The translations under genes and the position numbers were made by a program. Source: Pyrenula massariospora (Eukaryota; Ascomycota; Eurotiomycetes; Pyrenulales; Pyrenulaceae). From it: a DNA stretch of 64,000 nucleotides. Positions 46,576 through 58,076 of the stretch are shown piece after piece. The stretch spans positions 310,001 through 374,000 of the forward strand of contig JAGFMI010000027.1 of the NCBI GenBank assembly GCA_021030905.1, in the 5' to 3' direction. Each line of letters opens with the position of its first letter. Within the stretch, counting starts at the first letter, position 1. The notes beneath the pieces were generated by a model. That model was given only the letters and a program-made list of their open reading frames with translations. It was not told the DNA's origin and made no database searches.

Positions 46576-48047
46576 CTATCTAGGCCTCACAGGCGTGAAG
46601 CCAACCTGCATAACAGGACTCTTATCGAACTTCGTCTCGTATTCGTGTGCGCAATTAAGTTGCTCTTCGCTCAATTGCACTTCCGCGGCACCTCGGTCGA
46701 CGACTTCTGCGCCGTACGCTTCAATGACTTCTGTTTGATCATGACCCTCGCGCATGACTTTCAGTATCGCGTCTAGGAACTGCTTTGCGTCTCGTATGCA
46801 GTTGTTGAGCCCTTGAGCGCGATGGAACGTCACGGCGTGCGCCGCGTCTCCGCCGAGGGTGACTCGGCCTTTGTGCGAGTCCCATGGTACGGGGATCCAA
46901 GTTGCCATCCGATCGGCAAATATTGGAGTCTTGACATTCTGGTCTCGAGCCCACGCCATGGCTTCTTTTCGTGGAGAACACCAATCGGCGGTCATATCGG
47001 CCATCTTCGCGAGCGTATGTGGAGGAGCCGTCCCCGGCGAGCGCGTCTCTGATGGATTGTAGGGATCGATCCGGGGTGGCCAGGTACTCGTTACTTGGAA
47101 GGACCACGTCGTGGGGTCGTTCTGGTCGGGAACATCTTGAAGGCACATTGTAAGCATGTGGCCCTTTGGATGTACACCCTGATCGACGTTTGGCTGAAGC
47201 CCATTGTGAATGAAGAGCGCGTGTTCCGGGTGGTTGTAGCGGACGTTAAAATTAGCCATCTCGCAATTGACGATCTTTGGCTCAGCTTTACCGCCTAGTA
47301 GATAGCGACGAACGGTTGAACCACCTCCATCAGTACCAAGGATGATATTGCCGGTAACGAACGTGCCGTTATGGAAATGAGCGGTGACGGTATCGTTGGA
47401 GGGGTATGAAATGGAGGTAAGTTTTTGATCAAACTTCGAGTCGTCAGCAATGGCCTGTATCCACAGATCTTCGTGATACAGACGTTAATGTCTAAACCCT
47501 CTCCCCACAGCTTCCGCAACTTCCTTCGACCGACTCTTCTTCCCCCTGGTGTAGGTATTTGTCTCAAGACCTCACCTGTCTTACCATGGGTGACAAACAT
47601 GTACGCTGCGCGCTCAGGTCCTACGGCAGTGTCAACTTGTATCTCAGCGAGCCGCCGGACGAGATTCTCGGGTAGTAGTTGCGGGAGATAGTCAGCAGAC
47701 CAGAAATAGGACATGCCCCAGTCCCGTGGTCGGGCTGTTGCGAGCTCCTTGTCGTGGATCGAGTAGGCGATGCCATTCTGTACAGCGTCAGTAGCTTCTT
47801 CTCAAATTTTATGAACATCTTCGGGGACGTAAAGAGTAAGAGAGCATAGTGAGAGACGAATTACTTTCTTCAGGCCTTGCCCAACGAGAAGTCCACACGC
47901 GCCTTCAGTAGGACGCGAGTCAGCGAGCTTGCGACCTCACGACATAGAACAGGGTCTATTCTTACCTGCACCGATTATAATGACTTTAAAAGATGCTTGT
48001 GCTATGTGATGTACACCGTTTAAGCCACCGGGGTTTTTAGCATCCAT
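46576..48047 (-). CDS. FAD-dependent aromatic-ring monooxygenase (PHBH/UbiH-like)
   Basis: Proposed exons: 47966-48047, 47865-47902, 47777 down to 47484, and 47454 down to 46576; 430 residues. The dinucleotide-binding start is FKVIIIGAGACGLLVGQGLK, restored over a 63-nt intron. Later blocks are GRRKLRKLW, IILGTDGGGSTVRRYLLGG (second FAD motif) and VTLGGDAAHAVTFHRAQGLN (third, with the family GD motif). An apparent 29-nt intron (47455-47483, GT..AG) is needed to join GEGLDIN to AIADDSKFDQKL; without it the frame is broken there. Class A flavoprotein hydroxylases add one oxygen to phenolic or polyketide substrates. It is divergent from an MFS carrier, which suggests uptake and catabolism or detoxification of an aromatic acid. 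Confidence 0.8.
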
Positions 48048-48941
48048 TTCGAAATCCTTGAAAATTATTGCCAATTCCAAGACCAAAGACCATGCTTTTC
48101 AAGAAGCTGAACAAGGTGAGCACGGTCATTGGACAGAAACAGATCTGAGAATGAGGATTCTCGTTCTGGAATTCTAACAGAACGTGACTTACTTCACATT
48201 TCCCAAAGTCGTTAGATTCTTTCAGCTATCGAAACCGCAATGAACCCCGGCAAATCGTCTCTTACTACTGTACGTACTACTGTACTCTCTAGCTTGGTTC
48301 CCGCGCTCTTTTGAACAACCTCCTTATAGTCAAGCAGCCCACCTGGGATAGAGAGCTTACCTAGGCTAAGTTCAAGCGGCCGCAACGATCGGCCTCTAAG
48401 CTCTTTCTAACGCTTTACAAGAAATTTCATGATCTCTCGAAACTTAGAACCTCATGATTTGCCGTACGTGTACACCTCTCCACTCCATCAACCCCGGACA
48501 CAGCCCTAATCCGTATGAGGCGCAAGTATGAAGTGCCGTTGCTGCGCCGTAGCTGTGCCGCAATGAAAGTATAGGATCCCCGCTCTATGCCCCTGTCGTA
48601 ACCTAGACCCACCCCACCTAGACTTGAAATATGGTCAGAAAAGCATGCAATTTCAAGTATTTAGTGCGTGAGGTGGTGTGCGCTCGGTAGTGTGCGCTGG
48701 TCGCAGGCAGGAGAATCTCACTGTGCCTAGTCAGTCGGGTACATTCAATGTCTATTGAATTCAGGAAAATGACTTCATGAGAGATAAGGACAGCCTAATT
48801 GTTGGTGGCTTCAACCTTGTTCATCTCCCATTCGGGATTTTCGTCGCTATCCCTTCGTTCAGCTTCATAAGTTCCTCTTCAGCTGTTCCACTTTGCTCTT
48901 TTCCAGCGAACCATCCGTTCTCCTGGTCCTTAACAGCAGTC
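48048..48941. promoter_or_regulatory. Divergent promoter of the monooxygenase/transporter pair
   Basis: 894 bases between the two starts. Pyrimidine-rich leader precedes the transporter ATG at 48942. An in-frame frame extends upstream of that ATG to 48777, but the added residues do not resemble the family. Confidence 0.4.
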
Positions 48942-50568
48942 ATGGCGAACGCATTGCCACTTCCTCTCTCGCCAGACACAGAGAAACAGATCCTTGGGAT
49001 CAATGAGAGTACAGCTTCGAGTGAGCCTCCGGATATCGATCCAGAGCTGGAGAAGCTTGTCCTGCGAAAGTGTGATCTTCGTGTCGTTCCACCATGCATG
49101 GTTATGTTCGCGGTCTCGTTCTTAGATCGAGTTAACATCGGCAATGCCAAGATCCAGGGTCTCACGGAAGATCTCAACATGAAGGGAACAGACTTCAATG
49201 TCGTCTCGCTCATGATCTTCATTCCCTTCATCTTACTAGAGGTCTCGTACACTACCTGAATTTTCAAGATCGTGGCTTATTCGCTTAGATCCCTAGCAAC
49301 CTAGCGCTCAAGCGCTTTAAGCCTTCCACCTGGATGGCTCTTCTTCTGTTCGGATGTGGTATGTGTGGGCAACATTCAGCTAGAGATCAAGATACCGACG
49401 CGCATTAGGGGTCACGACCATGTGTCAAGGCTTTGTGCAGAGCCAGGCCGCCCTCATTGGATGCCGCCTTCTTCTCGGTTGCTTTGAGTCGGGGACCGGT
49501 CCAGGCTCCATCTATCTCATGTCCATGTACTACAAGAGATATGAGCTTCCGAAGCGTCTCGGATGGTGGTACTTTGTGGAGATGCTGACTGCATCTCTTG
49601 GTGGTGTACGTCGGATGCCTTGTCTCGTCATTTCTCGCTGATTTTTGTAGCTCCTCGCATATGCTATCGCCCACATGGAAGGTCTGCAAGGCTACCTCGG
49701 TTGGCGTTGGATCTTTATCATCGAAGGTCTCATCACAGCTGTTCTCGGCATGATCATGAAGTTCTGGATGCCTGAATGGCCCGAAGAAGCTGGTTTTCTC
49801 ACCGACAAAGAACGCGCCTGTCTCCTCTGCCGTCTCCGTCTCAGCCGTGACTCGGAAGCTCGCATGGATCGTCTCGACGGTCCCGCTCGCAAGCGCTGTC
49901 TTTTCGACTACAAGATCTGGCTTAGCGCTTTTATCTTCCTCGCTGTTCTCAACATCACCTACGGCACCGCGTTCTTCATCCCAACGATCTTGACGCAGCT
50001 CAAGTGGAAGGCATTAAAGGCGCAATACATGTCCATCCCAATTTACGCCGTCGGTGCGATCTTCTGTGTCGTCGCCGCTTACGCCTCAGACTATCTAAAG
50101 AAACGATACCTCTTTATTATGCTCGGCGCGCTATCGAGTTGCATCGGCTTCATCATCCTTCTCTGTCAAGCATCTGTCAGCGTGAGTGTCCGTTACGTAG
50201 CGCTTTTCTTCGTCGTCTCTGGGGCGTACGTTATGCAACCACTCTCCGTCGCCTGGTTGATGAACAATGTGGGCGGTCACTACAAGCGTGGTATCGCCAG
50301 TGCATTCCAGATTGGGTTCGGGAATTTTGGCGGTATTATTGCAAGCAATATCTTCCTCGCCCGAGAGGCCCCGACATTCAAGACTGGTTATGGCGTCGGA
50401 TTGGGGCTGTTGGTTTTCGGTACGAGTATGGCGACTATTATGGTCATTACACTGAAGATGGAGAATGATCGTAGGAATAAAGGCTTGAGAGATGATCGTT
50501 ACAATCTTCCCAAAAATGAGGTGGATAATCTTGGAGATGATCATCCGAGTTTCCGTTTCACTTATTAG
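48942..50568 (+). CDS. MFS transporter, anion:cation symporter (Dal5/Tna1-like)
   Basis: Exons 48942-49241, 49289-49358, 49409-49605 and 49651-50568; introns of 45-50 nt; 494 residues, normal for the family. Twelve helices are evident. Signatures include LVLRKCDLRVVPPCMVMFAV, SFLDRVNIGNAKIQGL, GCRLLLGCFESGTGPG, YLGWRWIFIIEGL and MNNVGGHYKRGIASAFQIGF. The group carries allantoate, nicotinate, pantothenate and other organic anions with protons. The pairing with an FAD hydroxylase favours an aromatic or heterocyclic acid, by inference. The ATG at 48777 would add 55 residues and is rejected. Confidence 0.9.
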
Positions 50569-50918
50569 AGTGTACTGTGGCATCATATAGTTTCTCAGAG
50601 CAAATAGTGCAATATGGCCGTCTGCATTAGACGATTCTCCTCATTGCCAATGTCGTACCATTGATGGCAAGAAGGTTTCTTGTTCGTTCTAGTAACGATT
50701 GTCGTGTCAGTCTGTGTAAGCAGTACATGTTTTAGATTTCGGTGAGTATAAACCCGAGATGGGAAATCTTGGCGCGCATTTTTATTTTCTCGGAAGCAAC
50801 ATCACGGTGCGGTGGGGGGGAAAACTTCATTTGACAGGCAAAATAGAGGGAAACTATGAGACCAGGCGAGCCTTAAATCAAATAGCGCGCCGTGAGTTCA
50901 CATTTGCCCTTCGATATC
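50569..50918. other. Intergenic stretch between transporter and A49 genes
   Basis: 350 bases holding the 3' flank of the transporter and the promoter of the A49 gene. A G-rich run lies at 50812-50820. No gene. Confidence 0.45.
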
Positions 50919-52426
50919 ATGGAAAAGTCTGAAAAGAAGAGAAAGCGGCCAGGGTCGCACAACGAAAAGGCTCGCAAAAAGCTCGCCATTGAAGGTGAGG
51001 ACGCGAACGTAAAGGTCGGCCTTCTTCCTAGTACTGGGATTTTGGGGCCTTCTATAAGTGAGCTTGTGGTAGCTTTGTCTGCTTTCTGTAGATCTGCTGA
51101 CGTATCTTAGTATCGTCTCCTGGCCTTAACCTCCCTCGAAGACTTCAATTCGAATCGTATTCCAACCAAGATGGCCGCAAATCTGAGCTGCTCCTCCAGT
51201 CCTCCGCCCACCCAAGTATAGATTTCACCGCACGAGAAGAAGACCCTCAGTCCAGCACGAAACACTACCTTGCTGCCTACAATCCTTCAACGAAGACCCT
51301 GCAAGTCATCGAGACGAAGCATCTTACTGCACGAGCGACAGTCCGCCAACACCGTGCTGATAATGATCTTTCCGACCTCAACGACAGTTCCCAAACCACT
51401 GGAAAAGCCGCAAAAGCAGCCCTCACCCAAGCCTTCGGCAGCAAAAAGGCAAGAAAGGCTGTCCAAGCCCTCGCCGACAATGCTCTACTTAACCCTAAGC
51501 ACGAAGGCGATGGCGAGGAGACTTCTAATCCGCTTTCCGAGGCCCTACTATCATCCCTCCCTGCTCTCAAAAACGACCCAGACTCTAAGGAAGCAATTCA
51601 AAGCATAATCCAGGAAAACAAGCCCCTTCCCACCCCCAACCTCGCTGCAAAAACAGCGCAAGACGTATACCCTTTATCCGTTCTTATCCACCCCTCTGGC
51701 GAACCCACCCTCCTCCAAATGCCCATCAGCCCATGGCTCGACTGCGTCCGTCCAGGCTCCACCTCTCCCCTCCCGACCACTCGTTACCGCCTTATATCGC
51801 GCTATCTCTCCCGCCTCGCCACCCTCTCCCTCAACTTTCCCCCTAAAACCCCATCCCCAGCCCACCTCCTCCGCTACATCGATCTGCATCTCTCCTTCCA
51901 CACCCTCGCTCAATCGTCGCGCGGGAGACACATCCCATCCAAACCCTCCAACTGGCCCCCTTCCGTTTCGCAAAACATCCCAATCCCAATCCTAAATTCT
52001 CTCAAACGAAAATTCATCACCGCGCACGACAACGCCACCGAGATGACGAGCTGGACGTTCAACCTGCTGTACAGCACGATCTGTGCGCTCTGCTTACACC
52101 TCCCACCTCCCGACGGCGTGTCCGTGCCGGGGGGCGAGTTGCGCATGTCGGGAAATGTAATCTCAGATCTTACGGCAGACCTGGGGATAGAGGCTCAGAA
52201 GATACGGAGGATTTACCGCGAGCTGGGGTGCAGAGTCGAGACGTTGAGGGGGGACGGAGAAGCCGAGAAGTGGGATATGGGGACGGAGGTAAAGAAGGAG
52301 GATGGTGAGGGAGGAGCGAAGAAGGGGAGGGCCAGGGGCAAGTCGGAAATAGTTAGGTTGAAAGTACCGCTGGAGTTTCCCAAGGAGAGCCGGGGTCCGA
52401 TTGCTAGAGGTGGGAGACGAAGATGA
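50919..52426 (+). CDS. rpa49: RNA polymerase I subunit A49
   Basis: Exons 50919-51057 and 51111-52426 with a 53-nt intron; 484 residues. Pol I-specific subunit whose N-terminal part dimerises with A34.5 and whose C-terminal tandem winged helix binds promoter DNA. The N-terminus is basic (MEKSEKKRKRPGSHNEKARK). The dimerisation domain includes LNLPRRLQFESYSNQ, STKHYLAAYNPSTKTLQVIE and ARATVRQHRADND. The C-terminal part includes KRKFITAHDNATEMTSWTFN, ISDLTADLGIEAQKIRRIYR and ELGCRVE, the A49 winged-helix pattern. A basic tail follows. The split codon A|TA gives GPSIISSPGL. Confidence 0.92.
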
Positions 52427-52674
52427 TTGCGTGGAAATTGCACAAATCATCCAAAAGATGGATATGTGAAGGAAACACAAACTTTCCCATCTACGTGGTT
52501 GGAGTTTGATGTCTAGAGAAAAGCATAGACCCGGGACATTTGTGATCTTCATATAGATCCCTGATAGATTCCTTTTAAGTATTTAACGAGCGTCCAAAAC
52601 ATTGATGACCCATCTCTCGTCAATATCATCACTGCTGTCAAATCAGCGTTGCACATTTAGTCCAGACAAGACAA

Positions 52675-54584
52675 TCAGGCAGCAGTAGCCGCTATACCAG
52701 CGACCGGCTCTCCTGGCTTCAGCGTCTTCTCCAGAACCGCTTCCAGATTTTCCTCCCCATACCCTCCAGATCGAAGACCAAGCTGTTCATCGGTCCACAG
52801 TGGATCTGGCTCCCTCGCGTCCTCTACTCCAACACCCACAAATCCACCGACAGCCTTCCAATCGCTCACCCTTTTAATTCCGAGCTTCCTCCAGACCCCT
52901 TCCAACGCCGCTACAAGCTCATCTCTGAATTCCTTCGTGTGTCCCGGCGTGGGTGTAACTCTTAGCCTTTCCTCCCCACGCGGCACCGTCGGGTAATTGA
53001 TAGCTTGGACGTAGATCCCGTAGTCGGTCAATAACATATCGCTCGCCTTCTTTGCAAGTTCTGCGTCGCCGACGAGAATCGGGACGATGTGGCTGGGGTT
53101 CGGGATGACAGGGATATCGTGGGCCATGAGCGCGTCTTTGACAGCACGCGTGTGCAATTGCTGGAGAGTGCGATCGCCCTGAAACTCAGCTTGATATTCG
53201 ATTGCAGCGCGGGCCCCGGCCATTGTTGCCGGAGGCAGAGAGGTCGTGAAAATGAATCCAGGGGCGAGGGAGCGGATGGTGTCAACTAGAGCGGCGGACG
53301 CAGCGATATAACCGCCAACGCAGCCCCATGCTTTGCCTAAGGTACCGGTGATGATATCGATGCGATCCATTACCGTTCCTCCGGTGGAATGCTTTTCTCG
53401 AGCGGCGTATATATCGTAGTCGAGATGCTCTGCGACGCCGGCGCCATGGGGCCCATACATGCCAACAGCGTGGACTTCATCGAGAAAAGTAATGGCGCCG
53501 TATTTATCGGCTAGGTCGCATATTTCTTTGATAGGCGCCACGGAGCCACACATGCTGTAAACAGATTCAAAGGCAATGATCTTTGGAACTTCTGGTGCGA
53601 GGGATGCGAGCTTGATTTCTAGATCTTGGAGGTCGTTGTGCTTGAAGACCATTTTCTTGGCTCCTGAGTGACGGATCCCCTGAATCATGGAAGCGTGGTT
53701 CATGCTATCAGAGAGTATAACGCAATCAGGCAGTTTGCTCCCTAGAGTGGCCAAGGTAGCGTCGTTGGCAACATAGCAAGAGCTAAACACAAGAGCTCCC
53801 TCTTTGGCGTGAAGGTCTGCCAGCGTTTTCTCTAGGGCCACAGCATGTTGGTTGTGACCAGAGATATTCCGCGTACCGCCCGCTCCCGTGCCATACTTAT
53901 CTAAGGTCTGATGCATTGTTTGAATCACTTGCTTGTTCCTGCCCATGCCCAAATAGTCATTCGAGCACCAGACAGTAACCCGCTCTTCATGAGCGGACAT
54001 GTGTGCCCTTGGAAACTCCTGGGCCAGGCGGTTGATATTGTTGAAATAGCGGTACGATTTGTCTTTGTGTTTTTTATCCAATTCGGCATTATAGAACCCC
54101 TCGTAATCGAACTTCGGGGCAAGTGGGGGAGCAGGTTTTGGACCAGCAATGGAGCCCTGATGAGGCTTTGGAGCATCTTTTGGTGATGGGACAGGAATGG
54201 CTGCAAACAATAAATTAGCGAGAGATGAATTGTTTCAAGGACTCGGGACACAATACCGTGCCCTTTCCCCGGTCGATGAATGCCAACCGAGACTTCAGCC
54301 CCCTTTGGAATGGATGTGTGCAACTTTGCCTTTGCCGCAGTCATGGCTTTCAAGCTCGTAGGCGTGGCGGCGACATTGCCGAATCCAGCGGTCCGGATGC
54401 GAGCACTTTGTACAGCAAGAGCTTTATTCATGACAGGGCAGCGCTTGGCGTAGTGCTGAAGGTTGGTAATGGTTCCGCCGCCTGGGGATTGACGAGTGGC
54501 GGTGGACATGGCGCGAAGGGCGGCCGGAGAGGTTTTCTTGAGGAATGGACACATGCCCTTGGACTGAGACAGGAGGCTCTCCAT
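52675..54584 (-). CDS. hem1: 5-aminolevulinate synthase, mitochondrial
   Basis: Exons 54257-54584 and 52675-54200 with a 56-nt intron; 617 residues. PLP enzyme joining glycine and succinyl-CoA in the first step of haem synthesis, in the matrix. The presequence carries two Cys-Pro haem-regulatory motifs (GMCPFLKK and RCPVMNK), which in relatives let haem block import. Catalytic core: [67 protein letters not shown] (PLP Asp about 350), [15 protein letters not shown] (Schiff-base Lys about 399) and [20 protein letters not shown]. Length is typical for filamentous fungi. It is one of the safest calls here. Confidence 0.97.
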
Positions 54585-55265
54585 TTCTTAACAATTCGAT
54601 GTCGTCCAGGTGGCAATGGCAGGAGAATGCCCCGGATGACGGGCACAGTAGAAATTCGAATTAAAAGGCTAGAAGTACTGCTTTTGAGCCAATGCGCTCA
54701 ATCAACACGCTGTGATCGATATGTCTTTGGGACAGAGAGGATTTGATGAGATGGGAAATCTTAGGAGTGGTAGTAGGGATTTTGTAGGATTATGAGCAGA
54801 TAACAAATATGTGGCAGAGAAAGGGCGTGGGAAAGATCCGACACAGTCAGTCCACCGGGCATGACTTGCGGGACATGGGACGTTTTGTGTGGGGAAAGCG
54901 GAGTGTGGGGCATGAGTGGAATAAGCGGCTGCGCATTGGCCAGAAGCGCGGAGACCCTGTTTGCCGAAAAGGGTATGCTGAAAGATGCTCAGCCGTACGA
55001 CTGCCAGCGCATGAGGATGGGAAGTTTAGAAAATGCGATCGAAGAGGCGTAGAGGCCATTGGCGGTGGCGGAATGCTTGCGGATGCTGGTGAGGTCAACG
55101 TCGACGCTTGCCGTTCGATTGCGCTGTCCAAGCCAGCGACTCTTAGAACTCTTCTATCTATCACCATTGAACAATAGGCCAAGTCTAAGCAGGCCGCGCT
55201 TCACAGTAAACCAACTGTACCCATTTTCTCGTGTAAAGAACATGCTATCTCTGATTAAGAAATCC
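54585..55265. other. Upstream region of the ALAS gene, no gene seen
   Basis: 681 bases. Overlapping frames at 54809-55182 on both strands have no motifs. It includes the promoter of the ALAS gene and the 3' flank of the WHIM-like gene. Confidence 0.45.
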
Positions 55266-57238
55266 TCACAATGTCTCTTGTATCTGAGCTGCTGAGCCTG
55301 CCGGAACCATCGGGGGCGTTTGAATTGACTCAAATGCAGTCGGCGGCTTGACTGGCAGCGGCCCATGCGAGACATGCTCCCCTCCCGCCTGATAGCTGTT
55401 TTGACCACGCGAAATCCCATTTGTGAAATAATGTCCATCATTTTCAGATCGAACAGGAGGGGCAGAAGCGGTGGGCGGAGACCGCCTGCCTTTCATGGCG
55501 CCATTTATTTGCTCGTTGAGTGACTCATTTTGCGTTCGGTAAGGTAGTTTGACAATGAGGCTTCTTGGTTCTGACATTTCATCATCATTTCCAAGATCCG
55601 AATCATCCACGTCGTCGTCGTCGTCCTCTTCTTCATCGTCGCCTTCAAAGTCATTCGCGTCATCTTCCTCGTCAGATTTTTCCCAAGGATGACCTGACTC
55701 TGGCGTCTCTACCTCATCTTCCATTTCCTCATCCGAGTCATATTGGTCCGGATGACGTTGTCCAGCTCGGAGCCCACTGTGCCTGCCTTGGCGAGTGCTC
55801 CGTGTCGACCGCCCATTCGTCTGAATTCCATTAGCAAGGCTGTTACTCTCGCCAGTGCGTCCGCTGCTATCAACCATAATTGAATCACCATAGCTGCCCG
55901 CGTATTTCGATCGAACATGCCGACCACTCGCCGTGACTGTGGGCTGTGCTTCTGCTGGGGTTGATATGCCTGATTGCCAGTCAGATCTTCGGGCTGACGC
56001 AACATCAGACGTCTCTTCTTCATCGTCTGAGAACGTGTATCGCATTCTCTTGCCTCGAGTTCGACCTTCATAGAGCGAAAAACCAGGTTCGGGCCTTGCA
56101 AAAGCTGCCTTGCGAGCTTGTCTGTAATCTCGCCGCTTCCGCTTCTGGACATGGCGTTAGAGTTTTACAGTCAGCTGGGCACAGCATTGACTCACCTCCT
56201 CTCCAGCCTCAAAACGGGGAATTGCAGCACGAATCCTGTCTCGCAATGTCCTTGCGTGCGGCGTGTTCTCCTCGTCGAGCTTATCGGCTACTTCCTTGAT
56301 TTCTTCAATAGTGCCCGCCAGACTCCACCACGTGTTGGTCTTCGCATTTATCCCACTATTCTCTCGGTACAGCCTAAAGTGAGTGTCATCCTGACCTTCG
56401 ATGAGCCAGTACCTTCTCTTGTATCCATCACGCCCCCATGACTGGACCGAAAGAGGCTGGTTCTTGTCGTCCTCGTGGCGCGCTTGTTTGTAAGATTCTT
56501 TGATGATTGCTGACACGGCATCGGAGGACAAGGCCCAAAGGGCCAGAGTCTTCAGGAAAGAGAGCTGCGATAATCGGAGAGTTAGCAGATGGACACGGGC
56601 ACTTCTGTCGCGAGTCTGATGTACCCTTTGTTCTGGTGTCATTGAATTGAATGTGCCGCCGTTGCGAAACAGGCTTGCGCCTTGGAAAGAAGGTGGCCAC
56701 TGTCCCACATGCGTCTGTATCGTTTCTTCGAGGGCTTTTGAATAGTGGCCCTTTCTAAGCGCAAATTAGAACATGTATACAAGTCTGTATCCGTTGAAAC
56801 ATACTCCACATCTTTCTTGCGGTTGAGAACCAGGCCAAGTAACGCGCACATTAATCTTTCGATCCCCTCTGAGGGTATGGGCTCGGAGACACCTCTTTCT
56901 ATATCTTGGGGTCCATAATGGGGAAGTGATTTTGGAAACGCAGCGCTAAAGCGGGATCGAAACATTACTATGAACTAGGACGCGTGATGTTAGACGCGAT
57001 CCGACCGTCAGTTGAATAGATAGGCACTCACAGCTATGTCGGGGCTGTCTTGAAAGACATATTCGTGAGGTGGAGAAGGTGCGCGTTTCGGGGGAGGTGG
57101 CGAGGAGCTTTCTTTCATTGCTTGTGACTTTGGAGCGGGCTTGAAATACCGGTCGAGTCCAACGGGTTTATTGATAGTGGGCTTGACCGCCTCATCTTCC
57201 GACGAGGGCGGCGAGGAGAGAGAAGACGAGTCGGACAT
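55266..57238 (-). CDS. WHIM/DDT-like chromatin-remodelling-associated protein
   Basis: Five exons: 57032-57238, 56805-56974, 56625-56754, 56196-56564 and 55266-56144; introns 50-60 nt; 584 residues. The DDT/WHIM-like region covers about 70-290: SRFSAAFPKSLPHYGPQDIE, EPIPSEGIERLMCALLGLVL, LSFLKTLALWALSSDAV, then WGRDGYKRRYWLIEGQDDTH, the aromatic WHIM2/3 block that in ISWI partners contacts linker DNA. The C-terminal half is disordered and acidic, with runs of Asp/Glu about residues 430-470 (EEEDDDDDVDDSDLGNDDEM). Nuclear, possibly an ISWI-type remodeller accessory. The exact orthologue (Itc1, Ioc or a filamentous-specific protein) is not settled. Confidence 0.8.
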
Positions 57239-57505
57239 TGTAGCCTTAGGACAACGTAAATCAATTAGGAGTCGCAGCGAGGGAAAGTAGGACGGGGGTG
57301 GAAGGAGCCCACGGGGGTCGTGGTCGGCGAGCCGCAAGAATTATCACAGGCGCGAAAGACGTGTTACGGGTCTCGGAATCACCTGCCAAGAGCGACTACG
57401 TTCAACAGGGATCTACAGGGTGGAAAAGTCAAGGCCCAAGCGCTCCATTTAGGCTTCGAAAAGTCTGACACGCCATCACTTACTGCCAGTAGCGGTTGGT
57501 AAGGT

Positions 57506-57826
57506 TCAAAGCCCGGATGGGATGGTGAACATGCGTTCAACAACATCACGAGAACGTTGAAATTCCAATTGACATTCACTGACTGTGTTATATCCATCGA
57601 GGTTCAAAGATATGTCGAGTACGACTCGTCCCGTCGTCCACCGCGCTAGTAAAATCCGAATCTGGTAGGTTGGCCGACCTTCTGAATCCGCCATCACTGC
57701 TCTTCCATCGTGATCACTTGTAATGAAGATGCTCCGGATCTGCACTGCAAAACGACTACTTCCGAGGGTCGACGCTTGGGCACTTTCGAGCTTCAAATTA
57801 CCGCTTCTCTTGTAGGATTCCGCCAT
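57506..57826 (-). CDS. Hypothetical small protein
   Basis: Open frame of 106 residues from ATG 57826 (MAESYKRSGNLKLESAQAST). It has plausible amphipathic composition (FAVQIRSIFITSDHDGRAVM, TYQIRILLARWTTGRVVLDI) but no recognised family, signal peptide or membrane segment. It sits between the WHIM-like gene and the O-methyltransferase. Coding status is uncertain. Confidence 0.3.
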   Translation of the reverse strand: MAESYKRSGNLKLESAQASTLGSSRFAVQIRSIFITSDHDGRAVMADSEGRPTYQIRILLARWTTGRVVLDISLNLDGYNTVSECQLEFQRSRDVVERMFTIPSGL

Positions 57827-58076
57827 GGCTCCGAAGGATTTCCCAGCTCTCAATCTAAGAAGAACTCAGAGTTGCTGGACATTTAAACGATGTAGCGTTG
57901 CAAACTGTTGTTGAATTAGGAACAGAGCTGAGAAATAAGGGCCTGCGCAGGCAAAGAGTGATTCTCCTTCACACCGCTGGCGAGGAGAGTAGATCTAGAA
58001 TAGCCCAACCCGTAAGCAAGCAGTAGCCTAGACGATAAGCAAGCTTAATACCAGTGCTTGCAAAACATTTCCGCGT

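Noticed and set aside
48777-48941. Upstream ATG extending the MFS transporter by 55 residues
   Set aside because: The added residues are hydrophobic but unlike family N-termini, which begin shortly before LVLRKCDLRVVP; the region fits a leader.
55565-55834. 89-codon plus-strand frame rich in Arg/His
   Set aside because: Antisense of the acidic tract of the WHIM-like protein.
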